From: Desulfosoma caldarium
GTDB lineage: Bacteria; Desulfobacterota; Syntrophobacteria; Syntrophobacterales; DSM-9756
Assembly (NCBI RefSeq): GCF_003751385.1
Contig: NZ_RJVA01000010.1
Coordinates: 310,001 to 374,000, forward strand
DNA length: 64,000 nt
Reading direction: 5' to 3'
Part shown: positions 46,229-56,194 of the stretch, piece by piece
Layout: each line of letters starts with the position of its first letter
How positions within the stretch are numbered: position 1 is the stretch's first letter
The notes under the pieces: generated by a model
The model's input: the letters and a program-made list of their open reading frames with translations, nothing else
What the model was told of the DNA's origin: nothing
The model's database searches: none
Position numbers and translations under genes: made by a program

Positions 46229-46432
46229 TGGTCTCTTCCTCCTCGCCGTCCTCTCATGGCAAGGGGCGTACCAGCCGAGCCCATCCCACTTCAGCACGTC
46301 CAAAATATCCGAGATTCCCTTTTCCATCCAAGAGTTAGCACCCTCACGCCTCCCAAGGACTCAGTCGAAGGCCCTCGCCCTGTTGTGGCGCAAAACCCAC
46401 AGAGCTCCGCAAGGTGTGTGCTTTTTGCAACG

Positions 46433-47188
46433 CTACGCGCGTTTTAAGGTGAATTTCCAGGCACACCACCAGGCATCGGGGTGAGCGTCGGGTGGGCATC
46501 CCACGCACTCGGTCTGAATGCGCGGGTCGATGGCTTCCGCAAAATAGGGATATTCCACGAGTCCAGCCGATTTGCACGGGTAGTCCGGAAGGCCTTTGCG
46601 CTTGCGAGCCCCTTGAACGCGGCAGTCCACCATGCGAAAAATAAAGCTGTGCTCATCCACGTCCTCAATCGTCTGCCGGTTGATGCGCGCATAGAGGCGA
46701 TAGCCCAGAGCGGCCTTGAGCCCTTCCAGGCCGGGCAAGGGGGAGAGGCCGAGGAGCTTCTTAATACGCAAGGCTTCGTAGGGTGAAAAGCGTGTCCAGC
46801 AGGTATCGTTACAGCGTTTGGCCGTATCCATGCCGAAGCGTTTTTCCACGGCCTGAAACCACACACCGTCGTTGGCCAGCCAGTTGATTCCCACGGCATT
46901 CATGAGTTCAAGCAGCTTGGCTTTGTCCAGGCTTTTCAGCGCCTTGGGCACCTCACCGTCCATCTCAAAGCCCAAAACCTTGGACAAGCGCTTCAAAATA
47001 ATGGAAAAAGCCGCATCACCAGCTTCCGCCTCCACGTCCATGGCCTTGCTCATGCCCAGTTGGTATTCCACTTCCCGAAACCAGCATCCGTAATGCACCA
47101 GGGTGCGCCGAAGACCGTCCATCACCCAGGGAATGAGTTCCTCGGCCGTTAGTTCTTCAAAGTTCTTGATTGCCGGTTCCTGACTCAT
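46433..47188 (-). CDS. Cysteine-rich ATC-hydrolase-like protein (probably DUF6125)
   Basis: The 251-residue soluble protein resembles the L-2-amino-thiazoline-4-carboxylate-hydrolase-like/DUF6125 group found in anaerobes. Conserved-looking cysteines occur as CNDTCWTRF, CRVQGARKRKGLPDYPC and TECVGCPPD with a later WWCAW, enough for a metal or iron-sulfur site. The reaction is unknown. The ATG at 47188 has GGAGG 8 nt upstream; the earlier frame is not like the family. It lies 77 bp after the hybrid kinase on the same strand. Confidence 0.6.
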   Translation of the reverse strand: MSQEPAIKNFEELTAEELIPWVMDGLRRTLVHYGCWFREVEYQLGMSKAMDVEAEAGDAAFSIILKRLSKVLGFEMDGEVPKALKSLDKAKLLELMNAVGINWLANDGVWFQAVEKRFGMDTAKRCNDTCWTRFSPYEALRIKKLLGLSPLPGLEGLKAALGYRLYARINRQTIEDVDEHSFIFRMVDCRVQGARKRKGLPDYPCKSAGLVEYPYFAEAIDPRIQTECVGCPPDAHPDAWWCAWKFTLKRA

Positions 47189-47265
47189 AAGGGCCACCTC
47201 CTGTTTTGATTGTCCGCATCCACACGCCAAGGGAAAATAACAGGTTTGGCCATGCTTCTCGGGCC

Positions 47266-50200
47266 TCATCCTTCGCTGCTGTCCAAGACTTGCCGAACCC
47301 GAAGGGCCAAATCTTGGTATCCGAAAGGTTTTGGCAAAAAGAACACGCCCGGGTCCAAGACCCCGTGATGGGCAATGGCATTGGCAGTATAACCCGATGT
47401 GAAAAGAACCTTTATGCCGGGGCGTCGATCTCGAATCTCAGCTGCGAGATTTTTTCCGTTCATATCGGGCATCACCACGTCGGTGATGAGCAAGTCGATG
47501 AATCCGGGGTGTTCTCGTGCCGCGTCAAGAGCCTGCACGGGACCTGCCGCCACCAGGACCTCATAGCCCAGATCCTTGAGCATCGTCTCCGTCATTTCCA
47601 AGAGCACACGATCGTCTTCCACCACAAGGATGGTTTCCCCCCTGGCCCGGGGGATTTCTGGGACGGATCGTTCCTCCACGGCCGTCACTTCCGCCTCGTG
47701 CGCTCGAGGCAAGTAAATCTTGAACGTCGTTCCCACCCCGACTTCACTATACACATTGACGAACCCTTGATTCTGTCGAACAATGCCGTAGACGGTGGAC
47801 AGGCCGAGGCCGGTGCCTTTGCCCATCTCCTTAGTGGTGAAAAAGGGTTCAAAAATCTTGCCCAGGGTGTCTTTATCCATGCCGCAGCCCGTGTCGGTCA
47901 CGGCCAGCATGACGTAGTCCCCGGGGACAAACTCTGCATGGGCGGCACAATACGCTTCGTCAAAGGACACATTGGCCGTTTCCAAGGTGATCGTTCCCAC
48001 GCCGCCAATGGCATCCTTGGCATTGACGCACAGGTTGACCAGAATCTGATCCAGCTGCACAGGGTCTAGCTTAACCTTCCACAGGTTCGCCCCCGGCTGC
48101 CACACCAGATGGATGTCTTCACCGATAAGGCGCTGCAGCATCTTCAAGGTGCCGGCCACCGCGGTATTCACGTCGATGAGCACCGGATTGATGATCTGTT
48201 TGCGCGCAAAAGCCAGAAGCTGGCGCGTGATGGCTGCGGATCGTTCCCCGGCCCGAATTATTTCATGAAGGTACCTCGCCACGACGCTTTCCGATGGCAC
48301 ACGCCGCAGAGCCATATCCGCGAAACCCAAAATAATGGTCAAGCTATTGTTGTAGTCGTGGGCCACCCCGCCTGCCAGGCGCCCGACGGATTCCAGTTTT
48401 TGTGCTTGATGGAATTGCTCTTCCAGCCGAAGCTTTTCCGTGATGTCGCGCATGACGGCCACGAAGTTGACGATGCGGCCTTCGGCATCCTTGACCGGCG
48501 TGATGGTGGCTTCTTCGGTGTACAAGGTGCCATCTTTTTTCTTATTGACCATGCGGCCCGACCATTTCTTGCCGGCCTTCAAGGTGGTCCATAGTTCCCG
48601 ATAGAACGCCTCATCCTGCAGCCCGCTCTTCAAGATGCCCGGCTTTTGGCCCACAGCCTCGTCCCGCGTGTATCCCGTGACCGTCTCAAAGGCCGGATTC
48701 ACGTACTGAATAAAGCCCTCGGGATCGGTGATGAGCACCACCTCTCCGGCCTGCTCAATGGCCGTCAGCCATCGAGCCCGCTCCGCTTCCATCCGTTTTT
48801 TCCCCGTCACATCATGGATGACGGAGTGCAGATACGCTTTTCCGCCCACATCCACTCGGCTGCTGTACACTTCCACGTCGCGCACGGACCCGTCAGCGCA
48901 TCGGTGTTGGAATTCAAAATAGCCCCGCCGGCCGCCTTCCACTTCCGCCATACGTTCTTTGACGACTTCCGGCGGTAGCGTGTTGATCTGCTGAATGAAC
49001 ATCTGGGTCAGTTGTTCATGAGACCAGCCGTACAAGGCGACGGCGGCCTGGTTGGCGTCCACGATGCGCCCGTCCGTGGGATCAATGAGCAGTTTGACGG
49101 CCTTGTGGTCTCGAAAAAGGCTTCTGTAGCGGGCCTCGCTTTGCCGAAGTCCCTCTTCGGCTTGGCGATGCTCCACCACTTGGTGGATGATTCCCGCCAG
49201 AATCTCAAGGGTTTCCGCGTCGGATTCCGTGTAGTCCGAAGTCTTGTTGGCCAGGGCCAAAAGTGCCCGCGGCACGCCGTCCCGCACAACAGGGACCACC
49301 AGAAGGCGCCGCAGCCGCCCATGCCCTTCGGGCAATCCCCTTTCGAGGCGCGACGAGCCGTATGCATTCACGATGACGGGTTTTCCTGTTCGAACCGCAT
49401 CGGCCCACAAACCGGCCTGGTGCAGCTCACGATGCCCTTCGTCAACACGGCCTCCACAAAACGACTTGGGCACGTTTTCGGACCAGTGCACGCATGAAAC
49501 GCGTGAGCCATCGCCGTTCAAAGCGACGTAAAAACCTTCGCCGCTTTCCAAAAGATCGGCCACGGCTTGAAGCGTTGGGGGCAGCACCTCGTCGAGCCCC
49601 TGAGTTTCCGAGCGTTCCATGAGTTCAAGGCGAATTTCCATGATGCGCCGGGACAGCCTTTCCCGGCTCTGATCCCGCACACAAAAGATGAGAGCCTTGG
49701 AGTCGTTCGAGGCCCCTTCCAGTTTTGAGATCTTCAGCGCTACCGGAACCTTGCGACCCGACCGCGTCTGGACGAAAATTGTCTCATCGCCCTCCAACTC
49801 TCCCCCCTGTCGAGCGAGTCGCCAGAGGCCTTCTTCCAGCAGATTTTTCCGCTCGCCGCACACCGTCACGACGTTGGCCAAGGGCTTTCCGTGAACCTCT
49901 TGGGCTGACCATTCCGTTAGCTTTTCCGCCTCGGCATTCCAGACCTCCACACGGCCTCGAGAGTCTGTGGCGATGACCGCCTCGCTCATGGCCTGGACCA
50001 CGGCCGCCTGGCGTGCCAAAGATCGCCGCAGTTCGGCTTCAGCTTGATAGAGTCTTTTAAAGTGAGCTTTGTGCGCCCTTTGTTTAGCCCAAAAAACGAG
50101 CACGAACAGAAGAATTATAAAACCGATAATGTGCCCCACGGTGGACAGAAAGATTTTACGGCCGGCTGCTTCAATCTCGCGGCGGTCCATCTTGACCACC

Positions 50201-51051
50201 AGGAACCATGAGGTCCCCTGAACGGGCGTGATGGCCGCTTTCACAGGAACACCGCGGTAGTCGATTCCGTAAACCACACCGGTGTGCCCTTGAGCGGCCA
50301 TGGCGGCTGGAGAATCTTGCCGGTTCAATGGCAGGCGAAGCCGGAACGCCGCATCGGGCGCGTAACGCAACGCACTGAGGAAAATCACCGCATCCCCTTC
50401 GCGCCGCACTAACAACACTTCACCACTGGCACTGGGCACGGGCCACACCTGGGTGACAGGATCGATGAACCGGGATGCCCTGGTGACAAGCAGAACACCC
50501 CCAGCGGCCTCGCCAGGAAAAGTTCCACTGCAGACCACGGGCACGGCCACGCCCAAATGAGCCTGCTTGGTGCGGGTATCGAGGTGCACGTCGGTCATGA
50601 TGGGCCGCAAATTTCGAAGCGCCTCTTGGATGGCAGCAACCCCTTCAGAATGCACCTCTTCTGTTCCGCTTAGAGAAAAGCGCACCTTTCCGTCTCGGTC
50701 CAGCAGAATCACGTCGTCCACATCATGGCTGACGGCCACGTATCGGACCAGATCTTCCAGCGTTTTCGACGGCGCCGTCCCGTCACCGGCCAAATACTGT
50801 GACAAAGGTTCCATGAAAGCTGCAGATTTTTGCAGCGCCAAGGCATCGTCCATTTGGTCTTGCACCCAGACGGCCAGTTCTTGGGCTTTGTATTCGGCTA
50901 TGGTCTTGAGAAATTGGTCGCTTTCTTTGGCGTGGGTCTCCAGATGAGCGCGAAGAACCCAAGCGCCACCCGCGGCAAAGGCTATGGCGGCAATGGCGCA
51001 CAGCACAATCCATCGCCACGACATGGTCGGTTGTGCGTTTTCGCTTTTCAC
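47266..51051 (-). CDS. Hybrid PAS/GAF sensor histidine kinase with receiver
   Basis: This is a 1261-residue membrane kinase. TM1 (about 13-32) and TM2 (about 303-321) flank a periplasmic Cache-like domain. In the cytoplasm there are PAS (about 345-465), a GAF-type region (about 485-630), PAS (640-755) and PAS (760-875). HisKA has His898 in [12 protein letters not shown], the ATPase has [11 protein letters not shown] and [11 protein letters not shown], and a REC domain (about 1140-1255) has Asp1191 in [11 protein letters not shown]. The HDYNN form marks the group that often uses its own REC. No separate regulator gene is adjacent. Its GTG start overlaps the rnc stop by 4 bp. Confidence 0.93.
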   Translation of the reverse strand: MKSENAQPTMSWRWIVLCAIAAIAFAAGGAWVLRAHLETHAKESDQFLKTIAEYKAQELAVWVQDQMDDALALQKSAAFMEPLSQYLAGDGTAPSKTLEDLVRYVAVSHDVDDVILLDRDGKVRFSLSGTEEVHSEGVAAIQEALRNLRPIMTDVHLDTRTKQAHLGVAVPVVCSGTFPGEAAGGVLLVTRASRFIDPVTQVWPVPSASGEVLLVRREGDAVIFLSALRYAPDAAFRLRLPLNRQDSPAAMAAQGHTGVVYGIDYRGVPVKAAITPVQGTSWFLVVKMDRREIEAAGRKIFLSTVGHIIGFIILLFVLVFWAKQRAHKAHFKRLYQAEAELRRSLARQAAVVQAMSEAVIATDSRGRVEVWNAEAEKLTEWSAQEVHGKPLANVVTVCGERKNLLEEGLWRLARQGGELEGDETIFVQTRSGRKVPVALKISKLEGASNDSKALIFCVRDQSRERLSRRIMEIRLELMERSETQGLDEVLPPTLQAVADLLESGEGFYVALNGDGSRVSCVHWSENVPKSFCGGRVDEGHRELHQAGLWADAVRTGKPVIVNAYGSSRLERGLPEGHGRLRRLLVVPVVRDGVPRALLALANKTSDYTESDAETLEILAGIIHQVVEHRQAEEGLRQSEARYRSLFRDHKAVKLLIDPTDGRIVDANQAAVALYGWSHEQLTQMFIQQINTLPPEVVKERMAEVEGGRRGYFEFQHRCADGSVRDVEVYSSRVDVGGKAYLHSVIHDVTGKKRMEAERARWLTAIEQAGEVVLITDPEGFIQYVNPAFETVTGYTRDEAVGQKPGILKSGLQDEAFYRELWTTLKAGKKWSGRMVNKKKDGTLYTEEATITPVKDAEGRIVNFVAVMRDITEKLRLEEQFHQAQKLESVGRLAGGVAHDYNNSLTIILGFADMALRRVPSESVVARYLHEIIRAGERSAAITRQLLAFARKQIINPVLIDVNTAVAGTLKMLQRLIGEDIHLVWQPGANLWKVKLDPVQLDQILVNLCVNAKDAIGGVGTITLETANVSFDEAYCAAHAEFVPGDYVMLAVTDTGCGMDKDTLGKIFEPFFTTKEMGKGTGLGLSTVYGIVRQNQGFVNVYSEVGVGTTFKIYLPRAHEAEVTAVEERSVPEIPRARGETILVVEDDRVLLEMTETMLKDLGYEVLVAAGPVQALDAAREHPGFIDLLITDVVMPDMNGKNLAAEIRDRRPGIKVLFTSGYTANAIAHHGVLDPGVFFLPKPFGYQDLALRVRQVLDSSEG

Positions 51052-51773
51052 GGATCGGTTTCTCCTGCCTCCAAAGCAGCCAAAGCCTTTTGCGCCGCGT
51101 TCTGTTCCGCCGCCTTCTTGCTTTTGCCCTTGCCTCGAGCGAGCACACGCCCTTCAAGACTCACACTGACGTAAAAGGTTTTGTCGTGATCCGGGCCCTC
51201 TTCCCGTTCCACATCGTACTGGGGCACCAGACGTTTTTTTGCCTGCGTGACTTCTTGAAGCTGCGTCTTGAAATCCTTGTCCAGCCGGCGCAGGGGATCC
51301 TCTTCCGCGGCCACCTGTTCGAGTTTTTCATCGAAAAACCGTCGCACCACACGGAAGGCGGCATCCAGACCGCCATCCAGGTACACGGCTCCAAGAAGGG
51401 CTTCCACGGCATCCGCCAGAATGGACGGCTTGGCTCGCCCTCCCGACATTTCCTCCCCTTTGCCCAGTCGCATGAGGAGTCCCAATCCCAGCTGGGCGGC
51501 GATGGTCGCCAGACGATTTTCATTAACCAGGGATGCCCGCATGCGAGACAAGTTTCCTTCATCGGCGTGAGGAAATGTCTTTAGCAGCATGTGGGAAATG
51601 ATGAGACTGAGAACCGCATCCCCGAGAAATTCCAGGCGTTCGTTATCGCCGACAGCCGTCTCAGGTCTTTCATGGGCGTAGGACCGATGCACCAGGGCCT
51701 GACGCAACAGATCTGCGTTTTGAAAGCGATGTCCCAAAAGCTCTTGCAGATGAAGAAGGGGTCTTGTGCTCAC
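51048..51773 (-). CDS. rnc: Ribonuclease III
   Basis: This is the double-stranded RNA endonuclease for rRNA and mRNA processing. The 241 residues contain the signature NERLEFLGDAVL, the catalytic Glu in ADAVEALLGAVYLDGG, and a C-terminal dsRBD (FKTQLQEVTQAKKRLVPQY to GKGKSKKAAEQNAAQKAL). The start is GTG. era and lepB, frequent partners of rnc, are not here; instead the gene is translationally coupled to a large histidine kinase. Confidence 0.96.
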   Translation of the reverse strand: MSTRPLLHLQELLGHRFQNADLLRQALVHRSYAHERPETAVGDNERLEFLGDAVLSLIISHMLLKTFPHADEGNLSRMRASLVNENRLATIAAQLGLGLLMRLGKGEEMSGGRAKPSILADAVEALLGAVYLDGGLDAAFRVVRRFFDEKLEQVAAEEDPLRRLDKDFKTQLQEVTQAKKRLVPQYDVEREEGPDHDKTFYVSVSLEGRVLARGKGKSKKAAEQNAAQKALAALEAGETDP

Positions 51774-51827
51774 GAAATTTTCCTGTTAGGAGTGAGAGGG
51801 TGCTTTTCGTGCATATCAAGTGAAGAT

Positions 51828-51857
51828 ATTGTTTTCCGTAGCACCACCCACTGTCAA
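51828..51857 (-). promoter_or_regulatory. Candidate promoter of rnc
   Basis: On the minus strand TTGACA (51852-51857), 18 bp, then AACAAT (51828-51833) would start transcription about 50 nt before rnc. The -35 is consensus; the -10 matches four of six positions. The site lies in the rnc-gmhB divergent gap. Confidence 0.35.
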
Positions 51858-51881
51858 GGGACGAATGCATTGGAAGGCCGT

Positions 51882-52433
51882 ATGATCATTTGGGTCTCTT
51901 TAGCCGAGCCCATGTCGGGCCGCTTCGTGTTCCTGGACCGCGACGGCATTCTCAACCGGGACCGCCCCGACTATGTCAAAAATCGCGATGAGTTCATTTT
52001 CTATGCCGATGCGCTGGAAGCGCTGCGATGGTTGCGGAGGCGGTCCATCCATGTGGTGATCATCAGCAACCAATCCGCGCTGCATAGAGGGCTGATGGAT
52101 TGGCAGGCGTTTTTTCAACTGCACGGTCACATGGTTCGGGAAGTGCAGCGCGCCGAAGGGTGGATCGATGCGGCCTTTTATTGCCCGCACCGACCCGACG
52201 AAAAGTGCTCATGTCGAAAGCCGGCACCCGGCATGATTCGGGCCGCGGCCTCCTTATTTTCCATCCCTCTTGCCGAAACGGCCTTTATCGGGGACAAGCT
52301 CAGCGATGTGGCTGCGGCCGAAAATGCGGGCTGCCTTCCCGTCCTTGTGCAGCGGACATCGCAGTCGGTGGACGTGCCGGAGCACGTTCGGGTATACAAC
52401 TCTTTGCTCGATGCGGTAAGAACACTGGTGTGA
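51882..52433 (+). CDS. gmhB: HAD-family heptose-1,7-bisphosphate 7-phosphatase (GmhB-like)
   Basis: It removes the 7-phosphate from heptose-1,7-bisphosphate on the way to ADP-heptose. The 183-residue protein has the nucleophile motif FLDRDGILNRDRPDY (Asp19, Asp21), ISNQS for motif II, the zinc loop CPHRPDEKCSCRKPAPGM, and FIGDKLSDVAAAENAG. This complements the heptose kinase at 9900. The ATG at 51882 has GGAAGG close by. An ATG at 51912 (MSGRFVFLDRDG) would give a shorter N-terminus. Confidence 0.9.
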   Translation: MIIWVSLAEPMSGRFVFLDRDGILNRDRPDYVKNRDEFIFYADALEALRWLRRRSIHVVIISNQSALHRGLMDWQAFFQLHGHMVREVQRAEGWIDAAFYCPHRPDEKCSCRKPAPGMIRAAASLFSIPLAETAFIGDKLSDVAAAENAGCLPVLVQRTSQSVDVPEHVRVYNSLLDAVRTLV

Positions 52434-52551
52434 GGGCAAAAAATGGTGGAGGTCCCGCACAACGCCATGCCCTTTCGCGGCGCGTGCTGGATCTTTCAGA
52501 ATGTTTTCTGGAACAACGGGCCAGGCCCTGGCCATTGAGGAGCGATGGAAG

Positions 52552-54156
52552 ATGGAAACGTGTGACAGGCCCATGGACAGTCGAAAAGTCCCGGTGGACG
52601 CGCAAGGGATCGTCAACTATACGCGAGTTTTTTACAACGCCCCAACACCCGTGCTTTACGAACAGGCCATCAAACGCCAGGAAGGCCTTTTGGCCCGCAG
52701 TGGCCCTTTGGTGGTACGTACCGGAGCTTACACCGGGCGGGCGCCCCAAGACAAATTTCTCGTTCGTGAGCCTTCCAGCGAGGACAAAATATGGTGGGGA
52801 CCCGTTAATCGAGCTTTTGACCCAGAGGATTTCGACAAGCTGGAAGCGCGACTTCTCGCGTACTTGCAGGGTCGAGAAATCTACGTGCAAGACTGTTACG
52901 TGGGGGCCGACCCCAAGTATCGCGTGGCCGTGCGCATCATCACGGAAATGGCTTGGCAGAGCCTGTTTGCACGAAACATGTTCATTCGCCTTCGAGATCG
53001 AACAGAACTGGCTGATTTTCAACCGGACTACACGGTCATTGCCGCACCCCATTTTCGCGCCTCCCCCGAAGGGGACCACACACGTTCTGGGGCCTTTATT
53101 ATCGAACACTTCGGCAAACAACGCATCCTCATCGGCGGCACGGGCTACGGCGGCGAGATCAAAAAGTCTGTGTTCACCATGATGAATTTCATTCTGCCTG
53201 AAAAGGGCGTCTTTCCCATGCACTGCTCGGCCAACGTGGGCCCAAATGGACACTCGGCCATCTTTTTCGGCCTTTCCGGTACCGGAAAGACCAGCCTTTC
53301 CGCCGATCCCCATCGAACTCTGGTGGGTGATGACGAACACGGCTGGAGCGACAACGGCATCTTTAATTTCGAAGGCGGCTGCTACGCCAAAGTCATTCGT
53401 TTGTCCCAGGAAGCTGAGCCCCAAATCTATCGGTGCACGCAACGGTTTGGCACGGTCTTGGAGAACGTGGCCATTGACACGAACACACGGGAAATCGACC
53501 TGAACGACGATTCCCTGACGGAAAACACTCGCGCCGCCTATCCTCTGTTTTTCATTGAAAACGCTTCTGCGGACGGCATGGCGCCCCATCCCAAGGACAT
53601 TGTCATGCTCACCTGTGACGCCTTCGGCGTCCTGCCGCCCATTGCACGGCTACAGCCTCACGAAGCCATGTTCCACTTCCTTTCCGGTTACACGGCCAAG
53701 GTAGCCGGCACGGAAGCCGGCATCACGGAACCTCAGGCCACCTTCAGCACCTGCTTCGGCGCCCCGTTTATGGCGTTGCCGCCCCCCGTGTACGCCGAAC
53801 TGCTGCGGCGCCGCATGGAAGCCCACGGGGCTCGATGCTGGCTCATCAATACAGGCTGGACGCAAGGTCCCTACGGCGTCGGCCACCGCATTCCCATCGC
53901 CTATACCCGCGCCATGGTCCACGCGGCCTTAAATGATGCTTTGGACACTGTGGCCTTTCACAAGGAACCCTATTTCGGGCTGCTGGTGCCTGAAGAATGC
54001 CCCGGCGTTCCCAAGGAACTCCTGACCCCCGCCGCCACGTGGCAGGACCTTCGAGCCTATGAAAACCAAGCGAAACACTTGAAAGGACTTTTTCGAAAGA
54101 ATTTCGAGCAATACGCAGACCATGTGGATCCTGCCGTTCGCGCCGTCTTGGGCTGA
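52552..54156 (+). CDS. pckA: Phosphoenolpyruvate carboxykinase (ATP)
   Basis: It converts oxaloacetate and ATP to PEP, ADP and CO2, the first gluconeogenic step from C4 acids. The 534 residues match the ATP-type enzyme. The signature is FGLSGTGKTSLSADPHRTLVGDD (kinase-1a P-loop and metal site), with RTGAYTGRAPQDKF, the substrate Arg region and GGTGYGGEIKKSVFT. Residues close to the C-terminus include INTGWTQGPYGVGHRI. The ATG at 52552 has GAGGAG 9 nt upstream. An ATG at 52501 is in frame. Confidence 0.96.
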   Translation: METCDRPMDSRKVPVDAQGIVNYTRVFYNAPTPVLYEQAIKRQEGLLARSGPLVVRTGAYTGRAPQDKFLVREPSSEDKIWWGPVNRAFDPEDFDKLEARLLAYLQGREIYVQDCYVGADPKYRVAVRIITEMAWQSLFARNMFIRLRDRTELADFQPDYTVIAAPHFRASPEGDHTRSGAFIIEHFGKQRILIGGTGYGGEIKKSVFTMMNFILPEKGVFPMHCSANVGPNGHSAIFFGLSGTGKTSLSADPHRTLVGDDEHGWSDNGIFNFEGGCYAKVIRLSQEAEPQIYRCTQRFGTVLENVAIDTNTREIDLNDDSLTENTRAAYPLFFIENASADGMAPHPKDIVMLTCDAFGVLPPIARLQPHEAMFHFLSGYTAKVAGTEAGITEPQATFSTCFGAPFMALPPPVYAELLRRRMEAHGARCWLINTGWTQGPYGVGHRIPIAYTRAMVHAALNDALDTVAFHKEPYFGLLVPEECPGVPKELLTPAATWQDLRAYENQAKHLKGLFRKNFEQYADHVDPAVRAVLG

Positions 54157-54167
54157 AAGGGGGCGCC

Positions 54168-54842
54168 ATGTTTTTTCCGCCGTTTCTCGTGGTCTTTTTC
54201 TTTCTGTTCGTCTTCTTACTTTTTCTGGTCTTCGGGCTCGTCAAATTCGGGCTCTTTGCCATGGCTTTCGCCCGATTGGGCATTCCACCGGAACACCTTT
54301 TTTCCCTTCTTTTTCTTTGCATGATCGGCAGTATGATCAACATTCCCGTCAAACGGCTTTCACTGGACGACGAGCCTGCGCCCATCGATCTGGTCTCCTT
54401 TTTTGGCCTGCGCTACCGACCGCCCCGGTGGCGGCGGCCTCGAGAAATGGTTCTGGCCGTCAATGTGGGCGGTGCCGTCATTCCCACCATGATCTCCCTC
54501 TATCTTTTGATTCACGCGCAGCATCCCTTTCGAATGCTCTTGGCCACAGGCGTCGTCACCTACGTGATCCATCGCATGGCCCGACCCGTTCCCGGCTTAG
54601 GGATTGCCACACCCATGTTCATTCCACCTCTGGTGGCCGCCTTAGCCGCTCTCGTCTTAAATGCCTCGTGGGCGCCTCCCACGGCCTACGTGGCCGGGAC
54701 CTTGGGAACCCTTATCGGGGCCGACCTTCTGAACCTTCATCGCCTTCGTGAATTGAGGGCTCCCGTGGCCTCCATCGGCGGAGCTGGCACCTTTGATGGC
54801 ATCTTTCTTACGGGCATTCTTGCCGTTCTCTTATCTTGGTAA
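54168..54842 (+). CDS. DUF1614 domain-containing membrane protein
   Basis: This is a 224-residue membrane protein with about six hydrophobic helices. The N-terminus is almost wholly hydrophobic (MFFPPFLVVFFFLFVFLLFL). Conserved segments are INIPVKRLS, VNVGGAVIPTMISLYLL, VTYVIHRMARPVPGLGI and ASIGGAGTFDGIFLTGILAVLL, matching DUF1614, which has no known function. It lies 12 bp after pckA and 15 bp before the DUF362 gene, probably one operon. Confidence 0.88.
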   Translation: MFFPPFLVVFFFLFVFLLFLVFGLVKFGLFAMAFARLGIPPEHLFSLLFLCMIGSMINIPVKRLSLDDEPAPIDLVSFFGLRYRPPRWRRPREMVLAVNVGGAVIPTMISLYLLIHAQHPFRMLLATGVVTYVIHRMARPVPGLGIATPMFIPPLVAALAALVLNASWAPPTAYVAGTLGTLIGADLLNLHRLRELRAPVASIGGAGTFDGIFLTGILAVLLSW

Positions 54843-54857
54843 CTGGGGGGAAAAAAC

Positions 54858-56033
54858 ATGCCGACCAGCGCCGTCTATTTCATCGATCTTCGAGCCGATG
54901 ATGCGTGCAGTCTTTTGGACAAGATCACGTGGCTTCTCAAGGAAGCCGGCCTTGCCAAGAGGATTCCCAAGCGGGCCTTGACTGCCGTCAAGATTCATTT
55001 TGGAGAACGAGGCAACACGGCCTTTGTGCGCCCTCTTCTGGTCAGGCCGATCGTCGATGCCATTGAGGCGGCCGGAGGACGACCGTTTCTCACCGATGCG
55101 GGAACCCTGTATGTGGGCACGCGAGGCAATGCCGTGGATCATCTGGTCACGGCCATGCGCAACGGCTTCGTTCCGGAAGTGGTGGGCGCTCCGGTGCTCA
55201 TCGCCGACGGCCTGGACGGCCGGGATGAGGTGGCGGTTCCAGTCTGTCTACAGCGGTGCCAGGATGTCTATATCGCCTCGGCCCTGGCTCGCGCCGATGC
55301 TTTGGTGTCCGTCGCGCATTTCAAACTGCACGAATTGGCAGGATTCGGCGGCGCCATCAAGAATGTGGGCATGGGCGGCGCTTCCCGCCGCGGCAAGCTC
55401 GCGCAGCACAGTGTCATGGAACCCAAGATACGGCCGAAAAAATGCATCGCCTGCGGATCCTGCGTCGCGGTGTGCGCCCATGACGCGCTCGCTTTGGTAG
55501 AGCGCCCGGAAGGCATGGCGCGTCCCAAGGAAGCCATCAAAAAAGTCGCTCGCATCGATCCCTCCAAATGCGTGGGATGCGGTTCATGCATTCATGCGTG
55601 CCCTGAAGGTGCTATTGATATTCAGTGGGACAAAGACATTGCAGGCTTTATGGAGCGCATGGTGGAATACACCGTGGGTGCCCTTTACAGAAAAGAAAAC
55701 AAGAGCTTTTTTATCAATTTCCTCACCCAGATTTCCCCCGCGTGCGACTGCCATGCTTCCGCCGACGCGCCCATTGTGGCCGATATCGGCATCATGGCCT
55801 CGGCCGATCCCGTGGCCATAGACCAGGCGTCCGTGGATATGATGAATGCGCAACCCGTCCTGGCCAACAGCCGTCTCGGAAACATGAACCCACCGCCTGC
55901 GGACAAGATTCGTGCCGTGTATCCGCACATTCCGTGGGAACATCAACTGGAATATGCCGAATCCTTGGGTCTGGGTTTTCGAAGCTACGAGCTCATCACC
56001 GTCAAGCCTCCCAAAAAACGCAAGCGCCACTAA
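54858..56033 (+). CDS. DUF362 domain-containing 4Fe-4S protein
   Basis: The protein has 391 residues. DUF362 domain (about 5-180 and 285-370) flanks two [4Fe-4S] ferredoxin clusters: CIACGSCVAVCAHDAL and CVGCGSCIHACPEGAI. DUF362 proteins resemble the LarA/MurG-like group and occur widely in anaerobes; they are presumed to act in electron transfer or cofactor chemistry, but the reaction is unknown. The C-terminus PPKKRKRH is basic. It lies close behind pckA and the DUF1614 gene, ahead of selC. Confidence 0.92.
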   Translation: MPTSAVYFIDLRADDACSLLDKITWLLKEAGLAKRIPKRALTAVKIHFGERGNTAFVRPLLVRPIVDAIEAAGGRPFLTDAGTLYVGTRGNAVDHLVTAMRNGFVPEVVGAPVLIADGLDGRDEVAVPVCLQRCQDVYIASALARADALVSVAHFKLHELAGFGGAIKNVGMGGASRRGKLAQHSVMEPKIRPKKCIACGSCVAVCAHDALALVERPEGMARPKEAIKKVARIDPSKCVGCGSCIHACPEGAIDIQWDKDIAGFMERMVEYTVGALYRKENKSFFINFLTQISPACDCHASADAPIVADIGIMASADPVAIDQASVDMMNAQPVLANSRLGNMNPPPADKIRAVYPHIPWEHQLEYAESLGLGFRSYELITVKPPKKRKRH

Positions 56034-56052
56034 AGTCTTCGGGGCCAAAGCC

Positions 56053-56081
56053 TTGCCAAAAGCGTTTCACTGCAGTAAAAG
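56053..56081 (+). promoter_or_regulatory. Promoter of selC
   Basis: TTGCCA (56053-56058), exactly 17 bp, TAAAAG (56076-56081) sits 7 nt before the first base of tRNA-Sec, the distance expected for a leaderless stable-RNA gene. Confidence 0.65.
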
Positions 56082-56088
56082 AGGCGGC

Positions 56089-56187
56089 GGAAGTGCCAAG
56101 CTCACTGGTGGGGCTCCCGGACTTCAAATCCGGTGTGGGGCGCTGAGGGGCGTCCCAGGTGGGTTCGATTCCCATGCACTTCCGCCA
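56089..56187 (+). tRNA. selC: tRNA-Sec (anticodon TCA)
   Basis: This is a 99-nt tRNA with the bacterial selenocysteine form. The acceptor is an extended 8-bp stem GGAAGTGC/GCACTTCC with discriminator G and an encoded CCA. The anticodon stem-loop is CCGGA-CTTCAAA-TCCGG, with TCA. The variable arm is very long (GGGGCGCTGAGGGGCGTCCC region) and the T-arm contains GGTTCGATTCC. It reads UGA as selenocysteine, so the genome must encode selenoproteins and SelA/SelB elsewhere. Its 3' end is 7 bp from the end of panE. Confidence 0.97.
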
Positions 56188-56194
56188 TGTCACA

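Noticed and set aside
52300-53589. 429-codon minus-strand open frame over pckA
   Set aside because: It is antisense to the well-supported pckA; low-complexity His/Arg-rich product without a start signal.
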